A DNA stretch of 64,000 nucleotides from LMUY01 sp964244585 (lineage in GTDB: Bacteria > Pseudomonadota > Alphaproteobacteria > Acetobacterales > Acetobacteraceae), in contig CAXTJM010000002.1 of assembly GCA_964244585.1 (NCBI GenBank), positions 124,001-188,000 on the forward strand, written 5' to 3'. This document shows positions 51,031 to 59,848 of the stretch, one piece after another (position 1 is the stretch's first letter; each line of letters begins with the position of its first letter). The notes beneath the pieces are model-generated. The model did not search any database. It was not told the DNA's origin and worked only from the letters and a program-made list of their open reading frames with translations. A program made the translations under genes and the position numbers.

Positions 51031-51992
51031 TGTTCGACGACCCACAATCGCTGATCGAGAACACGTTGGGCGCCATCACGTCCGGCCTGATGGTCGGGTG
51101 CCTGTATGGCCTGATGTGCGTCGGGCTGGCCATGATCTTCGGGATCATGCGGGTGGTCAACTTCGCACAGGGCGAGTTCCTGATGCTTGGCATGTATGTG
51201 ACGTTCTACCTATTCGGTAGCCTCGGCCTGGCCGCGCTGCTCGGGCCGGTCGCAGCCTCGATCATCGCGGCGCTCCTGGCTGGGCCAATCATCTTCGTGC
51301 TTGCGCTCGGCGTGCACAGGTTGCTGATCGCACGGGTGTCCGGCCTTCGCGGATCGGGCAGTGCGGACGAGGGGCATTTCGGCCAATTGATCGTGACGCT
51401 CGGACTTGCGCTGATCTTGCAGAATGGCGGCCTGATCCTGTTCGGTTCCACACCGCGCGCTGTCCGCTCGCCATTGTCCTCCTCCGCGTGGGAGCTGGAC
51501 ACGGGATTGTATGACGCAGCGGTGTTCCTGAACAAGTCGCGTGTGGTATCCAGCCTCGTTGCCATTGCGGTGGCGGTCCTGCTGTGGCTGTTGCTGGAGC
51601 ACACGCGGCTTGGCCGTTCCCTGCGTGGGGCGGCCGACAATCCCACGGCTGCCACCTATACCGGCGTGGACGTGGACCGGGCCCATCGGCTGGCGTTCGG
51701 ACTGGGCTGCGGTGTCACGGCCATCGCGGGTGGGTTGCTGGCGACCAACGTGTCTTTCAGCCCCTTCATCGGGGTGGATTTCGTGTTGATCATGTATTCG
51801 GGCGTCGTGCTCGGCGGTCTCGGCAGCATCCTGGGCGCATTCTGGGGCGGCCTGACCGTGGGCTTCGTGCAGCAGTTCTCCGCCATCGTGCTGCCACCCC
51901 AATTGCAGAATGCCGCGATCTTCGTCGTGTTCCTGCTGATCATCAGCCTTCGCCCGCAAGGCCTGTTCGGCCGGTCGGCGGAACGGGCATGA
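51030..51992 (+). CDS. livH: Branched-chain-type ABC permease LivH
   Basis: 320 residues, about eight transmembrane helices. LivH signature G-L-M-C-V-G-L-A-M-I-F-G-I-M-R-V-V-N-F-A-Q-G near the N-terminus, and the ATPase-coupling R-S-L-R-G-A-A-D-N-P-T-A-A near 205. It forms the inner-membrane channel with LivM. The stop overlaps the next start by 4 bases. Despite the family name, LIV-type transporters in catabolic clusters often import aromatic or aliphatic acids. Confidence 0.93.
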   Translation: MFDDPQSLIENTLGAITSGLMVGCLYGLMCVGLAMIFGIMRVVNFAQGEFLMLGMYVTFYLFGSLGLAALLGPVAASIIAALLAGPIIFVLALGVHRLLIARVSGLRGSGSADEGHFGQLIVTLGLALILQNGGLILFGSTPRAVRSPLSSSAWELDTGLYDAAVFLNKSRVVSSLVAIAVAVLLWLLLEHTRLGRSLRGAADNPTAATYTGVDVDRAHRLAFGLGCGVTAIAGGLLATNVSFSPFIGVDFVLIMYSGVVLGGLGSILGAFWGGLTVGFVQQFSAIVLPPQLQNAAIFVVFLLIISLRPQGLFGRSAERA

Positions 51993-53767
51993 GGCCGGGG
52001 GCAGGCAAGCGGGTCCGTCGCGACCTGGTCGTGCTCATCGCGGGAGTGGCCATCTACGCGGCAGCCAGCAGCCTCGTCACCAATTCGTATTACCAGCTGG
52101 TCCTGACGCTGGTGCCGATCTGGGCGGTGATGGGCCTGTCATGGAACGTGTTCTCGGGCAATGTCGGCCTGATCTCCTTCGGCCATGCCGCGTTCTTCGG
52201 GCTGGGTGCCTACACCGTCACGATCTGCCTGGCATGGTATGGTTTGACGCCCTGGGCGGGCATCCCACTGGGTGCCGTGCTGGGCGCGGTGGCGGCGTTC
52301 CTGATCGGGCTGCCGACACTGCGGCTGCGGGGCCACTATTTCGCCCTGGCGATGCTCGCCTATCCCATCCTGTTCCTCTACATCCTGCAATATGCGGGCC
52401 TGCAGGAAATTGCCCTGCCGATGATGCGCGGCAACCCGGCGGCATACCTGCAGTTCAACGATCCCCGCGACTACACCCTCGTCGCCTTGGGACTGCTGCT
52501 GATCGCTGCCATGGCTTCCATCGCGGTGGAGAATACCCGGTTCGGCCTGGCATTGCTGGCCATTCGGCAGAACGAGCTGGCCGCGGAGGCGGCGGGGCTG
52601 AACACCTGGGCATGGAAGATGCGGGCCTTGGTGCTGAGCGGGGGCATGGCCGCCGCGGCAGGCGGCCTGTATGCCTGCGTGCTGCTGACCATCACGCCGG
52701 ACTCCGTGTTCGGCATGCTGACCTCGGCGCAGGCGTTGACGGTGACGCTGTTCGGCGGCGTCGGCACGGTGTGGGGGCCGCTGATCGGTGCCGCGGTGTT
52801 GATCCCGACGGCGGAGACGTTGAACGCCGAACTCGGCAGCTACCTGCCCGGCATACAGGGCATGGTCTACGGCGCGGCGATCATCCTGATCATGCTGCTG
52901 GCGCCGGAGGGCCTGTTCTGGCGGGTGCGGGACCGCTTGCTGCGGCGCCGGTCTGCAACGATCCCCGCCCAGGCGGCCGGGTTGCCGCCAGCCGGCCCGG
53001 GCCGCATCGTTGCGCTGCCAGGCCCGCCTTTGTTGGAGGTGACAGGGCTGTGCAAGTCATTCGGCGGCCTGCGCGCCGTCAACGACGTGACGTTCACGGC
53101 CCAACGGGGCGCCATCCTCGGCATCATCGGCCCGAACGGCGCGGGCAAGACCACCTTGTTCAACGTGCTGAACGGCGTCTTGCCTGCCGGCTCCGGCAGC
53201 GCGCGGCTGGATGGCCAAAGCCTAGTCGGCAAGCGGTTGCATCAGGTGGCCCGCATGGGGATAGGCCGCACCTTCCAAGTGGTGCGAAGCTTCTCGCGGC
53301 TGCCTTTGCTGGATAACGTGATCGTCGGGGCCTACGGCGCCGGGCTGGGTGATGCGGCGGCGATCGCGGCGGCGCATGAGGCGCTCGCCCGGGTCGGCCT
53401 GCAGCACTTGGCCCAAATGCCGGCGGGGGAGCTGAACAACAAGAGCCTGCGGTTGATGGAATTGGCGCGCGCCTTGGCCGGCAGCCCCCGGCTGCTGCTG
53501 CTGGACGAGACGCTCGCCGGGCTGGGACGGGAGGAGTGCGAGGATATCCTGGCGGTGCTGTCCCGGCTGCGGAACGAGGGCGTCACGGTGTTGATCATCG
53601 AGCATACGATGCATGCCATGCTGCGGATCGCAGACAGCTTCCTGGTGATCGACCACGGCCAGGTGCTGACCGCGGGACTGCCGCGCGAAGTGATCGAGAA
53701 CCCGACGGTGATCGAGGCCTATCTCGGCAAGAAATGGCTGGCCCGGTCCAAGGCGGAGGTCGCCTGA
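51989..53767 (+). CDS. LivM-LivG fusion: permease and ATPase of the branched-chain-type transporter
   Basis: 592 residues. Residues 1-315 are LivM (G-L-I-S-F-G-H-A-A-F-F-G-L-G-A-Y near 60-75 and the A-I-R-Q-N-E-L-A-A-E-A-A-G coupling loop near 191-203). A linker of about 30 residues leads to the LivG ATPase: Walker A G-P-N-G-A-G-K-T at 381-388 and Walker B L-L-L-L-D-E at 502-507. The ABC signature, normally L-S-x-G-Q, reads L-N-N-K-S (482-486). The fusion fixes permease:ATPase stoichiometry. ATGA overlaps on both sides. Confidence 0.9.
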   Translation: MRPGAGKRVRRDLVVLIAGVAIYAAASSLVTNSYYQLVLTLVPIWAVMGLSWNVFSGNVGLISFGHAAFFGLGAYTVTICLAWYGLTPWAGIPLGAVLGAVAAFLIGLPTLRLRGHYFALAMLAYPILFLYILQYAGLQEIALPMMRGNPAAYLQFNDPRDYTLVALGLLLIAAMASIAVENTRFGLALLAIRQNELAAEAAGLNTWAWKMRALVLSGGMAAAAGGLYACVLLTITPDSVFGMLTSAQALTVTLFGGVGTVWGPLIGAAVLIPTAETLNAELGSYLPGIQGMVYGAAIILIMLLAPEGLFWRVRDRLLRRRSATIPAQAAGLPPAGPGRIVALPGPPLLEVTGLCKSFGGLRAVNDVTFTAQRGAILGIIGPNGAGKTTLFNVLNGVLPAGSGSARLDGQSLVGKRLHQVARMGIGRTFQVVRSFSRLPLLDNVIVGAYGAGLGDAAAIAAAHEALARVGLQHLAQMPAGELNNKSLRLMELARALAGSPRLLLLDETLAGLGREECEDILAVLSRLRNEGVTVLIIEHTMHAMLRIADSFLVIDHGQVLTAGLPREVIENPTVIEAYLGKKWLARSKAEVA

Positions 53768-54516
53768 TGCTGGAGGTCCGCAACCTGTCCGTCAGCTATG
53801 GCGGGCTGCAGGCCCTGTCCAGCGTGTCCATCAAGGTGGAGCAGGGGCAGTTCGTGACCGTGGTCGGCGCAAACGGGGCCGGCAAATCCACCCTGTTCAA
53901 GGCCATCAGCGGCGTGGTGGCGGTCCGCGGGGGCAGCATTCGTTACGGCGGCGCCGACCTCTTGGGCGTTCGGGCGGATCGCCGCGCCCATCTCGGCATC
54001 GCGCATGTCCCGGAGGGCCGCCAGGTGTTCAAGGCCATGACCGTCCGGGAGAACCTGGAGCTGGGGGCCAACACCGCCGCAGGCCGCCGCGGCTGGATGC
54101 GCGCGCTCGACCGCATCCACACCTTGTTCCCGCGGCTTGCCGAGCGTCCCGGCCAGTTGGCGGGCACTCTGTCGGGCGGAGAGCAGCAGATGCTGGCGAT
54201 CGGCCGCGGCCTGGCCTCTGCCCCGCGCCTGCTGATGCTGGACGAGCCGTCGATGGGGCTCGCCCCCGCCGTGGCCGACATGATCTTCGAGCGGATCGCG
54301 CAGGTCCACCGGGAAGATGGGTTGACGGTGCTGCTGGTCGAGCAGCGTGCCGTGGAGGCGCTGGAGTTATGCGACCGGGGATTCGTGCTGGAGACCGGGC
54401 GGCTGGTCATGGAGGGAGCGTTCCAGACCCTCATGGCGGATGACAGGATACGCCAGTCCTACCTGGGACTGGGGGGCGAACCAGAACCAATAAAATCGAC
54501 GGAAACGGTATCATGA
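53767..54516 (+). CDS. livF: Branched-chain-type ABC ATPase LivF
   Basis: 249 residues. Walker A G-A-N-G-A-G-K-S (about 34-41), canonical signature T-L-S-G-G-E-Q-Q, Walker B L-L-M-L-D-E-P-S-M-G-L-A-P, and switch region in L-L-V-E-Q-R. The switch His seen in most LivF proteins (V-E-Q-N/H) is Arg here, as in many LivF sequences. It pairs with the ATPase half of the fusion protein upstream, so the transporter has one normal and one altered signature. Overlaps the binding-protein gene by 4 bases. Confidence 0.93.
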   Translation: MLEVRNLSVSYGGLQALSSVSIKVEQGQFVTVVGANGAGKSTLFKAISGVVAVRGGSIRYGGADLLGVRADRRAHLGIAHVPEGRQVFKAMTVRENLELGANTAAGRRGWMRALDRIHTLFPRLAERPGQLAGTLSGGEQQMLAIGRGLASAPRLLMLDEPSMGLAPAVADMIFERIAQVHREDGLTVLLVEQRAVEALELCDRGFVLETGRLVMEGAFQTLMADDRIRQSYLGLGGEPEPIKSTETVS

Positions 54517-55745
54517 GGCACGACGGACTATCCCGGCGCCACGCGTTGCAACTCGGCGCTGCGGCTTGCAGCCTTGGCATCTCCACGGCCAGGGCGCAGA
54601 CGGCCGAGGTCAAGGTCGCCCTGCTGGTGCCGCTGTCGGGCCCCTGGGCGCGACAGGGCGAACTGATGCGGGACGGCGCCCAGATGGCGGTCGATGACGT
54701 GAACGCGGCCGGCGGGGTCAGATCCCTCGGCGGCGCCAGGATGCGGCTGTTGACGTTCGACGCCGGCGACAGTGCGGAGAAGGCCCGCAGCGCCGCCCAG
54801 CGCATGGTCGCGCAGGAGCCCGACCTGGTCGGCGGCAGCGGCGCCTGGCTCAGCAGCTTCACCCTGGCGGTCACGGAGGTGACGGAGCGGGCGGAACTGC
54901 CGTGGCTGACCGAAAGCTACTCGAACCTGATCACGGGCCGCGGCTTCCACTACGTCTTCCAGACCGCCATGACGGCGCAGGCACAATCCGACACGACGTT
55001 GCCCGTGATGCTGGACTTGGCGAAATCCGCGGGCAGCACGGTGACGCGGATGGGCATTTTGGCGGACAATACCGCATCCACCGTGAGCTTCCTGGGCCGG
55101 GTTCGCGAGGTTGGTCTCCCGAAGGCGAGTGTGAAGCTGGTGCTGGACGAGACCTACACGCCGCCGATGTCCGACGTGACGAGCCTGGTGCAGCGCATCC
55201 GGTCCAGCCGGCCGCAACTCTTGTTCCTCGGCGTATCCAACGTGTCCGACACCAAGCTGATGCTGGACAAGATGAGCGAGTTCGGACTGGGCCACGGCAA
55301 GGTTCCGACCTTCGGCGCCGGCGGCGCGATGTCGGCGGCCGAGATGCTCGGGATCGTCGGCAAGGATCAACTGGAAGGCCTGATGGTGATCGTCGCCAAT
55401 TTCGGCGGCAAGGGACAGGAGGCGCTGGTGAAGCGGTTCACCGATCGCACCAAGGAGCCCTGGATGGGCCAGGATTCGATCCAGACCTATTTCGAGATGA
55501 TGCTGCTGAAGGAAGCCGTGGAGAAAGCAGGCGTGGCCGAGCGCCACAAGGTGGCCGACGCGCTTCGCAGCTTCGACATCTCCGGTGGGATCGCCGACCT
55601 GCTGCCCGGCGGGCGCGTGAAGTTCGACGACTCGGGGCGCCTGGTGGACGCGGATCTCGTGATCATTCAGTGGCAGGATGGTATCCCCGTCCCGATCTAT
55701 CCAGCCCATCTGGCAAGTGGGAAGGCAGAATGGCCCCGCACCTAA
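54513..55745 (+). CDS. LIV-type periplasmic substrate-binding protein
   Basis: 410 residues. Twin-arginine signal L-S-R-R-H-A-L-Q-L-G, cleaved near A-R-A-Q, then a type I periplasmic-binding fold: V-A-L-L-V-P-L-S-G-P-W-A-R-Q-G at the start and the G-G-S-G-A-W-L-S-S region near 110. The binding pocket is not that of leucine-binding LivK, so the ligand is unknown; the enzymes around it imply an organic acid. Completes the livH-livMG-livF transporter. Confidence 0.9.
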   Translation: MRHDGLSRRHALQLGAAACSLGISTARAQTAEVKVALLVPLSGPWARQGELMRDGAQMAVDDVNAAGGVRSLGGARMRLLTFDAGDSAEKARSAAQRMVAQEPDLVGGSGAWLSSFTLAVTEVTERAELPWLTESYSNLITGRGFHYVFQTAMTAQAQSDTTLPVMLDLAKSAGSTVTRMGILADNTASTVSFLGRVREVGLPKASVKLVLDETYTPPMSDVTSLVQRIRSSRPQLLFLGVSNVSDTKLMLDKMSEFGLGHGKVPTFGAGGAMSAAEMLGIVGKDQLEGLMVIVANFGGKGQEALVKRFTDRTKEPWMGQDSIQTYFEMMLLKEAVEKAGVAERHKVADALRSFDISGGIADLLPGGRVKFDDSGRLVDADLVIIQWQDGIPVPIYPAHLASGKAEWPRT

Positions 55746-55821
55746 GGAAGCGTCGGCAAACAAGTGCGTCGGCACGCCGACAAAGCTGCCGCTTGAAACG
55801 AAGGCCTAGGGCTACTCGCCC

Positions 55822-56883
55822 ATGAGGGCGATGGTCATACGCCAGCCTGGCGGTCCTGAGGCGTTGGTCATGGAGGAGGTTGCGCCGCCTGCGCTCCGGC
55901 GCAACGACGTGCGTATCCAGGTCGAGGCATGCGGCGTCTGTTTCCACGATATCGTGACCCGGAACGGAACGCTGAAGCGCGGGATAGCCATGCCTCTGAT
56001 CCCGGGCCACGAAGTGGCCGGTATCGTCGAATCGGTCGGCCCGGGCGTGCGCAATTTCTGGCCGGGCGACCGCGTCGCCACCGTGCAGCGTCGCCACATC
56101 TGCGGCCATTGCCGCTACTGCCGCAACGACCAGGAGACGTCTTGCCCGGAGCGCGAGTTCCTGGGCGATGCCGGGCTGAACGGGGGCTATGCCGAGCTCG
56201 TCTGCGTGGAGGAGGACAACGTCGCCGCCGTGCCGCAGGGCGTACCGCTGGAACAGGCAGCCATCCTGGCCTGCACCGTGGGTACGGAGCTGAACGCGAT
56301 CCGCGACGTCGCGAACGTACGGGCGGGTGAACGAGTCCTGGTGAACGGAGCCGGCGGCGGCCTGGGGATCCACGGCGTACAGGTGGCCCATATGACCGGG
56401 GCGGAGGTGGTTGCGGTCACCGGCTCGGCGAAGAAGGTCGCGATGATACGAGACGTGGGCGCCGACCACGTCGTGCTCTCGCCCCACGGGCAGGATTTCT
56501 CGGGCGCTGTCCGCGACGTGCTTGGCGGCGAGGGCGTGGATGTCGCGATCGACAATGTCGGCAGTGACACGTTCCACTCAATGCGGCGCAGCCTGGCGCG
56601 CCGTGGCCGCTGGGTGTTCATCGGCCAGCTGAGTGGCGAGTTCGTCAAGCTCAACCCGGCGCAGATCTTCCTGCACGGGCTTTCCATCCTCAGTGCCCAG
56701 AGCACGAACCACCGGCAACTGCTCGATTGCCTCGACTTGGTGCGCCGCGGCTTGGTGCGGCCGATGGTGTCGCTGGAAATGCCGCTGGAGGAGGCCGCCG
56801 AAGCCCACCGGCTGGTCGAGAGTGGTGGGCCGGTCGGCCGTATCGTGCTCAAACCACGCCTGCAGCCCAACCGGGAAGGCTGA
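55822..56883 (+). CDS. Zinc-dependent alcohol dehydrogenase (MDR superfamily)
   Basis: 353 residues. Catalytic zinc ligands C-G-V-C-F-H-D and G-H-E-V-A-G; structural zinc Cys cluster C-G-H-C-R-Y-C ... C; nucleotide motif G-A-G-G-G-L-G-I-H near 175. It probably oxidises a hydroxyl group of the pathway substrate with NAD(P). It starts 76 bases after the binding protein, the longest gap in the operon, which contains a small GTCGGC/GCCGAC hairpin. Confidence 0.9.
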   Translation: MRAMVIRQPGGPEALVMEEVAPPALRRNDVRIQVEACGVCFHDIVTRNGTLKRGIAMPLIPGHEVAGIVESVGPGVRNFWPGDRVATVQRRHICGHCRYCRNDQETSCPEREFLGDAGLNGGYAELVCVEEDNVAAVPQGVPLEQAAILACTVGTELNAIRDVANVRAGERVLVNGAGGGLGIHGVQVAHMTGAEVVAVTGSAKKVAMIRDVGADHVVLSPHGQDFSGAVRDVLGGEGVDVAIDNVGSDTFHSMRRSLARRGRWVFIGQLSGEFVKLNPAQIFLHGLSILSAQSTNHRQLLDCLDLVRRGLVRPMVSLEMPLEEAAEAHRLVESGGPVGRIVLKPRLQPNREG

Positions 56884-56890
56884 CGCCGGC

Positions 56891-58024
56891 ATGATACGCA
56901 ACGCTGCTGCCGTGGCTGGCGTGGGCATGACGCGCTTTGGCCGGCTGCCGGGCCTGACGACCTACGATCTGGGGATCATGGCGCTCCAGGACGCGCTTGC
57001 AGACTGCGGCCTGAAGCAGGCGGACCTGGATGGCCTGGTCGTTAGCCGCATCCCGGACTACCAGCGCGTCGGCGAGATACTCGGGATCGATCCACGCTTC
57101 GTGGCGATCACGCCGGGCCAAGGGCGCATGTCGGGCGCGTCGATCCAGATGGCCGTGATGGCGATCGCCACCGGCATGGCCCACACCGTGGCACTGGTCT
57201 ATGGCAATGATGGCCGTTCGGTCGGTACGACCTATGGCGGTGAGGCCGACCGCTATGGCGGTGGCGGCGCGGGCCAATGGTTCCCGTATGGCATGACCTC
57301 GCCCGGTGCGGCCCATGCGATGATGTTCCGCCGCCACATGCACCAGTATGGCAGCACGAGCGAGCAACTGGCTGCGGTCTCGGTCGCCTTCCGCCGCCAC
57401 GCCGGCTTGAACCCGGCGGCAATGATGCGGGAGCCGATCACGGTGGAGGATCACCAGCAATCCAAGCTTATCGCCGCCCCGCTGCACCTGCTGGATTACT
57501 GCCTGATCAACGATGGGGGCGTCGCGATGATCGTCACCTCGGCGGAGCGCGCCCGGGACCTGCGGCAGAGGCCCGTCTATATCCGCGGCATGGGCCAGGG
57601 GACGGCGCTCCGCGACAGCAACATGCCGCCCGAGGATTACTGGTTCGCCCCGATGCAGCAGGCGGCCAAGGATGTCCTGAGAACCGCGGACGTCACGCGC
57701 GAGGACCTTGACGCCCTGATGGTCTATGACAACTTCACGCCGACCGTGCTGTTCTCCCTCGAAGGCTTCGGCTTCTGCAAACCGGGCGAGAGCGGGCCGT
57801 TCGTGCAGACGGGGGCGCTCGAACTCGGTGGCCGCTATCCGAGCAACACCGACGGCGGGCATTTGTCGAACTCGTACATGCAAGGCTGGGCGTTGAACGT
57901 GGAGGCAGTGCGTCAACTACGCGGGACGTGTGATGCGCGCCAGGTGCATGGCGCAAGGCTTGTTCAATACATGTGCGCGGCGCCGCTCACGACATCGATC
58001 ATCTACGGGAGCGACGCGAGTTGA
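56891..58024 (+). CDS. Thiolase-like (Ltp-type) protein without thiolase catalytic motifs, copy 2
   Basis: 377 residues, same family as the protein at 49434 but clearly diverged. The nucleophile site reads G-R-M-S-G-A-S-I with no Cys; H-D-C-F is Y-D-N-F; and the C-terminal motif is N-T-D-G-G-H-L-S-N-S. Both copies share S-E-Q-L-A-A-V, H-L-L-D-(C/Y)-C-L and V-R-Q-L-R-G-T. Its DUF35 partner overlaps the stop. A second retro-aldolase acting on a different intermediate is my inference. Confidence 0.8.
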   Translation: MIRNAAAVAGVGMTRFGRLPGLTTYDLGIMALQDALADCGLKQADLDGLVVSRIPDYQRVGEILGIDPRFVAITPGQGRMSGASIQMAVMAIATGMAHTVALVYGNDGRSVGTTYGGEADRYGGGGAGQWFPYGMTSPGAAHAMMFRRHMHQYGSTSEQLAAVSVAFRRHAGLNPAAMMREPITVEDHQQSKLIAAPLHLLDYCLINDGGVAMIVTSAERARDLRQRPVYIRGMGQGTALRDSNMPPEDYWFAPMQQAAKDVLRTADVTREDLDALMVYDNFTPTVLFSLEGFGFCKPGESGPFVQTGALELGGRYPSNTDGGHLSNSYMQGWALNVEAVRQLRGTCDARQVHGARLVQYMCAAPLTTSIIYGSDAS

Positions 58025-58467
58025 GCGACTATGCCAAGCCGCTGCCGCATGTCACACAGCTAACCCAGCCTTTCTGGGATGCGGCCAAGGCCGGGCGCCT
58101 GGTGGTCCAGCAATGCGGGCGGTGCGGACACAGGCAGTTTCCGCCCTCGAGATTCTGCGACTGCTGCTTGAGCGACGATACGGCCTGGGTGGATGCCAGC
58201 CCGTTGGGAACCGTCTGGTCGGCCTGCGAGTTCCACCGGGCTTATTTCAAGGGTTTCGCACCCGACCTGCCCTACAATGTGGCGCTCGTCCGCTTAGATG
58301 ATGGTCCGCGGATGTACACGAACCTCGTCGGCATAGATTATGACCAGGTCGAGGTTGGCATGCGTGTCGAGGCGGTGTTCGAGCCAGTGACCGACATCGT
58401 CACCCTGGTGAAATTCCGTCCGGTGGCCCAACCATCCGACGAGACTGAGGTAGCTGCACATGAATGA
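58021..58467 (+). CDS. DUF35 zinc-ribbon/OB-fold protein, copy 2
   Basis: 148 residues from a TTG start that overlaps the previous stop (TTGA). Zinc ribbon C-G-R-C-G-H-R-Q-F-P-P-S-R-F-C-D-C-C and an OB-fold with P-Y-N-V-A-L-V-R-L-D, parallel to P-Y-N-V-V-Q-V-E-L-D in copy 1. Expected partner of the thiolase-like protein just upstream. Overlaps the acyl-CoA dehydrogenase by 8 bases. Confidence 0.87.
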   Translation: MSDYAKPLPHVTQLTQPFWDAAKAGRLVVQQCGRCGHRQFPPSRFCDCCLSDDTAWVDASPLGTVWSACEFHRAYFKGFAPDLPYNVALVRLDDGPRMYTNLVGIDYDQVEVGMRVEAVFEPVTDIVTLVKFRPVAQPSDETEVAAHE

Positions 58468-59644
58468 CATGACGCTGACCCAAGCCACACCCGGTGAAGG
58501 CTATCGCGAGATCCGCGAGGAGGTGGCCAAGCTTTGCGCAGACTTTCCGGGCGAGTATTGGCGCAAGCTCGACCGGTCCAGCGCCTACCCGACCGAGTTC
58601 GTCCAGGCTTTGACCAGCAGCGGCTACCTCGCCGCCTTGATCCCGGAAGAGTATGGCGGCCCCGGACTGCCCTTGTCGGGCGCCGCCGCGATCCTGGAGG
58701 AAGTGCAGCGCCAGGGATGCAATGGAAGCGCCTGCCACGCCCAGATGTACATCATGGGCACGATCCTGCGGCATGGCAGCGCGGCACAGAAGGCCGCCTA
58801 CCTGCCGAAGATCGCCAGCGGTGAGCTGCGGCTGCAGGCGTTCGGCGTGACCGAGCCCACCAGCGGCACAGACACGACCTCGCTGCGGACGACCGCCCGG
58901 CGGGAGGGCAATGACCGCTATGTCGTGAACGGCCAGAAGATCTGGACCAGCCGGGCCGAGCACAGCGACCTGATGCTGTTGCTGGCCCGCACCACGCCGC
59001 GCGAACAGGTGGCGAAGAAGACCGACGGATTGTCGACCTTCATCGTGGACATGCGCGAGGTGCGCGGCAAAGGCCTGACGATCCGGCCGATTCGCACGAT
59101 GATGAACCATAATTCTTGTGAGGTTTTCTTCGACAACATGGAAGTCCCGGTCGAGAACCTGATCGGGGAGGAGGGCAAGGGCTTCCGCTACATCCTGTCC
59201 GGCATGAACGCGGAGCGTATCCTGATCGCGGCCGAGTGCATCGGCGACGCCAAGTGGTTCACGGAGAAGTCGGCCAGCTACGCCAATGAACGCCAGGTGT
59301 TCGGCCGTCCGATCGGGCAGAACCAGGGCATCCAGTTCCCGGTGGCCCGGGCCTACGCCAACATGCGTGCCGCCGAATTGATGGTGCACGAGGCGTTGCG
59401 CCTGTACGAGGCCGGCAGCAATCCGGGCGCGGAAGCCAACATGGCCAAGATGCTCGCGGCCGACGCATCGTTCGAGGCGGCGAACGCCTGTATCCAGACC
59501 CACGGCGGCTTCGGGTTTGCCGAGGAGTATGACGTCGAACGCAAGTTCCGCGAGACGCGGCTCTATCAGGTGGCACCGATTTCCACGAACCTCATCCTGT
59601 CCTACCTCGCCGAGCACGTCCTGGGCCTGCCGCGCTCCTACTGA
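58460..59644 (+). CDS. Acyl-CoA dehydrogenase
   Basis: 394 residues, single-domain-set acyl-CoA dehydrogenase. FAD/substrate motifs F-G-V-T-E-P-T-S-G-T-D-T, K-I-W-T-S-R-A, R-Q-V-F-G-R-P-I, and Q-T-H-G-G-F-G-F-A-E-E-Y-D near the C-terminus; the catalytic Glu position reads in that last block as in isovaleryl/glutaryl-type subgroups, which I cannot resolve further. It introduces the double bond needed before hydration and cleavage. Last gene of the operon. Confidence 0.9.
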   Translation: MNDMTLTQATPGEGYREIREEVAKLCADFPGEYWRKLDRSSAYPTEFVQALTSSGYLAALIPEEYGGPGLPLSGAAAILEEVQRQGCNGSACHAQMYIMGTILRHGSAAQKAAYLPKIASGELRLQAFGVTEPTSGTDTTSLRTTARREGNDRYVVNGQKIWTSRAEHSDLMLLLARTTPREQVAKKTDGLSTFIVDMREVRGKGLTIRPIRTMMNHNSCEVFFDNMEVPVENLIGEEGKGFRYILSGMNAERILIAAECIGDAKWFTEKSASYANERQVFGRPIGQNQGIQFPVARAYANMRAAELMVHEALRLYEAGSNPGAEANMAKMLAADASFEAANACIQTHGGFGFAEEYDVERKFRETRLYQVAPISTNLILSYLAEHVLGLPRSY

Positions 59645-59848
59645 CGCCAGCTGCAGCGCAAGCACGTCGAGCGGGCCGAGGTGGTCCTCGCCTCGGTTGG
59701 CGGCCATCCTCGCCAAGCTCGACCGACTTCCTGCATCATGCGTTTGAGTCAGAACACTGGCAGCCCATTAAGCGGAAATTCTAGGTTAAGAAGGGCATAC
59801 CAGCATCCTTGACCATTGTAGAGACATCGAATAGCGCAGCCCCATACA
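59645..59848. other. Intergenic region before the glycosyltransferase pair
   Basis: 204 bases, GC-rich at first, then AT-richer toward the glycosyltransferase. The first part has a short frame (Q-R-K-H-V-E-R-A-E-V-V-L-A-S) that resembles the start of some transposases, too short to call. A TTGACC at about 59809 could be a -35 box, but no good -10 follows. Base composition changes here. Confidence 0.3.

Noticed and set aside
59645..59760. Possible IS630-like transposase start
   Set aside because: Fewer than 20 matching residues from memory, no inverted repeats and no continuation; not enough to call an element.
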